In this document: positions 4,728-5,432 of the stretch, one piece after another
How the letters are laid out: the number at the start of each line of letters is the position of its first letter
How positions within the stretch are numbered: the stretch's first letter is position 1
Assembly: GCA_947177695.1 (NCBI GenBank)
Contig: CAMWVO010000165.1
Coordinates: forward strand, 1-5,432
DNA from: an uncultured Clostridia bacterium
Lineage (GTDB): Bacteria > Bacillota > Clostridia > Oscillospirales > Ruminococcaceae
Length of the DNA: 5,432 nt
Direction: 5' to 3'
The notes under the pieces: generated by a model
Database searches by the model: none
What the model saw: the letters and a program-made list of their open reading frames with translations, nothing else
Told to the model about the DNA's origin: nothing
Translations under genes and position numbers: made by a program

Positions 4728-5432
4728 TCAGTATCTGTACATCGCTGTGTAATTTTTATCGTCGGAAATGTACCCCGCTATCTTTTCCTTGTCGGAATTG
4801 CTTGAGTAAAATGTTGCATCGGTAATGTTGTAGCCCTTTTTCTTCAGGAAAAGCTCGGGGGTTATCCAGCCCGTTTCATCTGTGTAGACCTCGTTCCACG
4901 CGTGGTAAATGTTCGGCTCGGCGTAGCCTATCACAAGCCTTGCGGGTATCCCCCGCGAGCGGCACATCGCCGCAAAAAGCGAAGCGTAGTCGAAGCATAT
5001 GCCCTTTCCCGAAGCAAGTGTTTTGTCGGGGTCGGGAATGTAGCCGCTCTGTACTGTTGCGGCAAGCTGCTTGTCGTAGGAAATATTGTCCGCAATATAG
5101 TCGAATATGGCGGCTATTTCCTCAACGTCGCCGCTTTTTCCCGCGCACACCTCGGCGGCTTTTTTCACGCACGCCGAGCTTTTTGCGAAGTTCACGTATT
5201 TATTGGGATAAATGTAGGTGTCCGTCTCGTTTTTCAGCTTTACCTCAAATTCTCCCGAAAGCACGGGAGCAAAGTTTTTTCCCGAAATATGCTCATATAC
5301 TTTTACCGAGTAGCTGCCGCTTCCCATAAGCGGAATAAAGTCACGCTTTCCGCCCACGGAAATGTCGTGGTCGTACTGAACGCTTCCGTTTGCTATCCTA
5401 AGCTTTGCCTGCGCGCTTGAGCCGCTGTACAC
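4728..5432 (-). CDS. Transglutaminase-like (papain-fold) surface protein, 5' partial
   Basis: The C-terminal 234 residues are visible; the frame is open to the window edge, so the true N-terminus (probably with a signal peptide) lies beyond. Residues 1-80 are a beta-sandwich-like region (LRIANGSVQYDHDI, GSYSVKVYEHIS, then YIYPNKYVNF). Residues about 88-205 form a Transglut_core domain: SGKGICFDYASLFAAMCRSR (141-160) with nucleophile C146, YHAWNEVYTDETGWI (176-190) with H177, and NITDATFYSS (202-211), where D205 matches the Asp of the usual MDPTF motif. The catalytic triad is therefore intact. Members of this superfamily include crosslinking enzymes and also proteases. The YTAMYRY ending is like other clostridial members, so the C-terminus appears complete. 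It lies 54 bases upstream of pilC on the same strand, suggesting co-transcription and possibly a role in maturing or crosslinking a pilus or surface protein. That role is inference. Confidence 0.85.
   Translation of the reverse strand: MYSGSSAQAKLRIANGSVQYDHDISVGGKRDFIPLMGSGSYSVKVYEHISGKNFAPVLSGEFEVKLKNETDTYIYPNKYVNFAKSSACVKKAAEVCAGKSGDVEEIAAIFDYIADNISYDKQLAATVQSGYIPDPDKTLASGKGICFDYASLFAAMCRSRGIPARLVIGYAEPNIYHAWNEVYTDETGWITPELFLKKKGYNITDATFYSSNSDKEKIAGYISDDKNYTAMYRY

Overview
The window looks like chromosomal DNA from a Gram-positive, anaerobic gut or rumen Clostridia, most likely a Ruminococcus-like member of the Oscillospiraceae. This is an inference from three things: AAAGGAG-type ribosome binding sites, a Gram-positive style type IV pilus (T4P) gene set, and a clostridial transglutaminase-like secreted protein. 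No rRNA or other marker gene is present to confirm the taxon. Every gene I can support lies on the minus strand. The long plus-strand reading frames are antisense shadows of these genes.

In the direction of transcription, from high to low coordinates, the window opens inside a transglutaminase-like surface protein whose 5' end lies outside (4728-5432). Next come the inner-membrane platform protein PilC (3627-4673), a 105-residue single-span membrane protein (3278-3595), and a 150-residue single-span protein resembling the DUF4860 group (2829-3281). A 234-base intergenic stretch follows. After it come two small pseudopilin-like proteins (2115-2594 and 1640-2113), then the retraction ATPase PilT (506-1564). 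Gaps are short (4-base overlap, 1, 31, 54 and 75 bases) and no terminator is visible between genes, so this looks like one operon. It would build or retract a thin surface filament: PilC as platform, PilT as disassembly motor, and the small one-span proteins as minor pilins or assembly factors. No extension ATPase (PilB), prepilin peptidase (PilD) or obvious major pilin lies in the window; they are expected upstream of base 5432 or elsewhere.

The most unusual part is the 234-base gap at 2595-2828. It holds a tandem array of an approximately 90-base repeat: two full units and a short remnant of a third. Each unit can fold into hairpins. In the second unit one stem depends on G-U pairs that exist only in the minus-strand transcript, and hairpin loops within each unit carry complementary bases (CGTCT and AGACG). 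This suggests a structured RNA element inside the pilus mRNA, although a mobile or REP-like repeat is also possible.

Downstream of pilT, positions 281-505 hold no gene. They contain an extended -10 promoter on the minus strand and, in the predicted leader, a pair of GGGTATACT repeats 12 bases apart. These precede the start of a secreted, acidic, alanine/glutamate-rich protein (1-280) that runs off the low end of the window.
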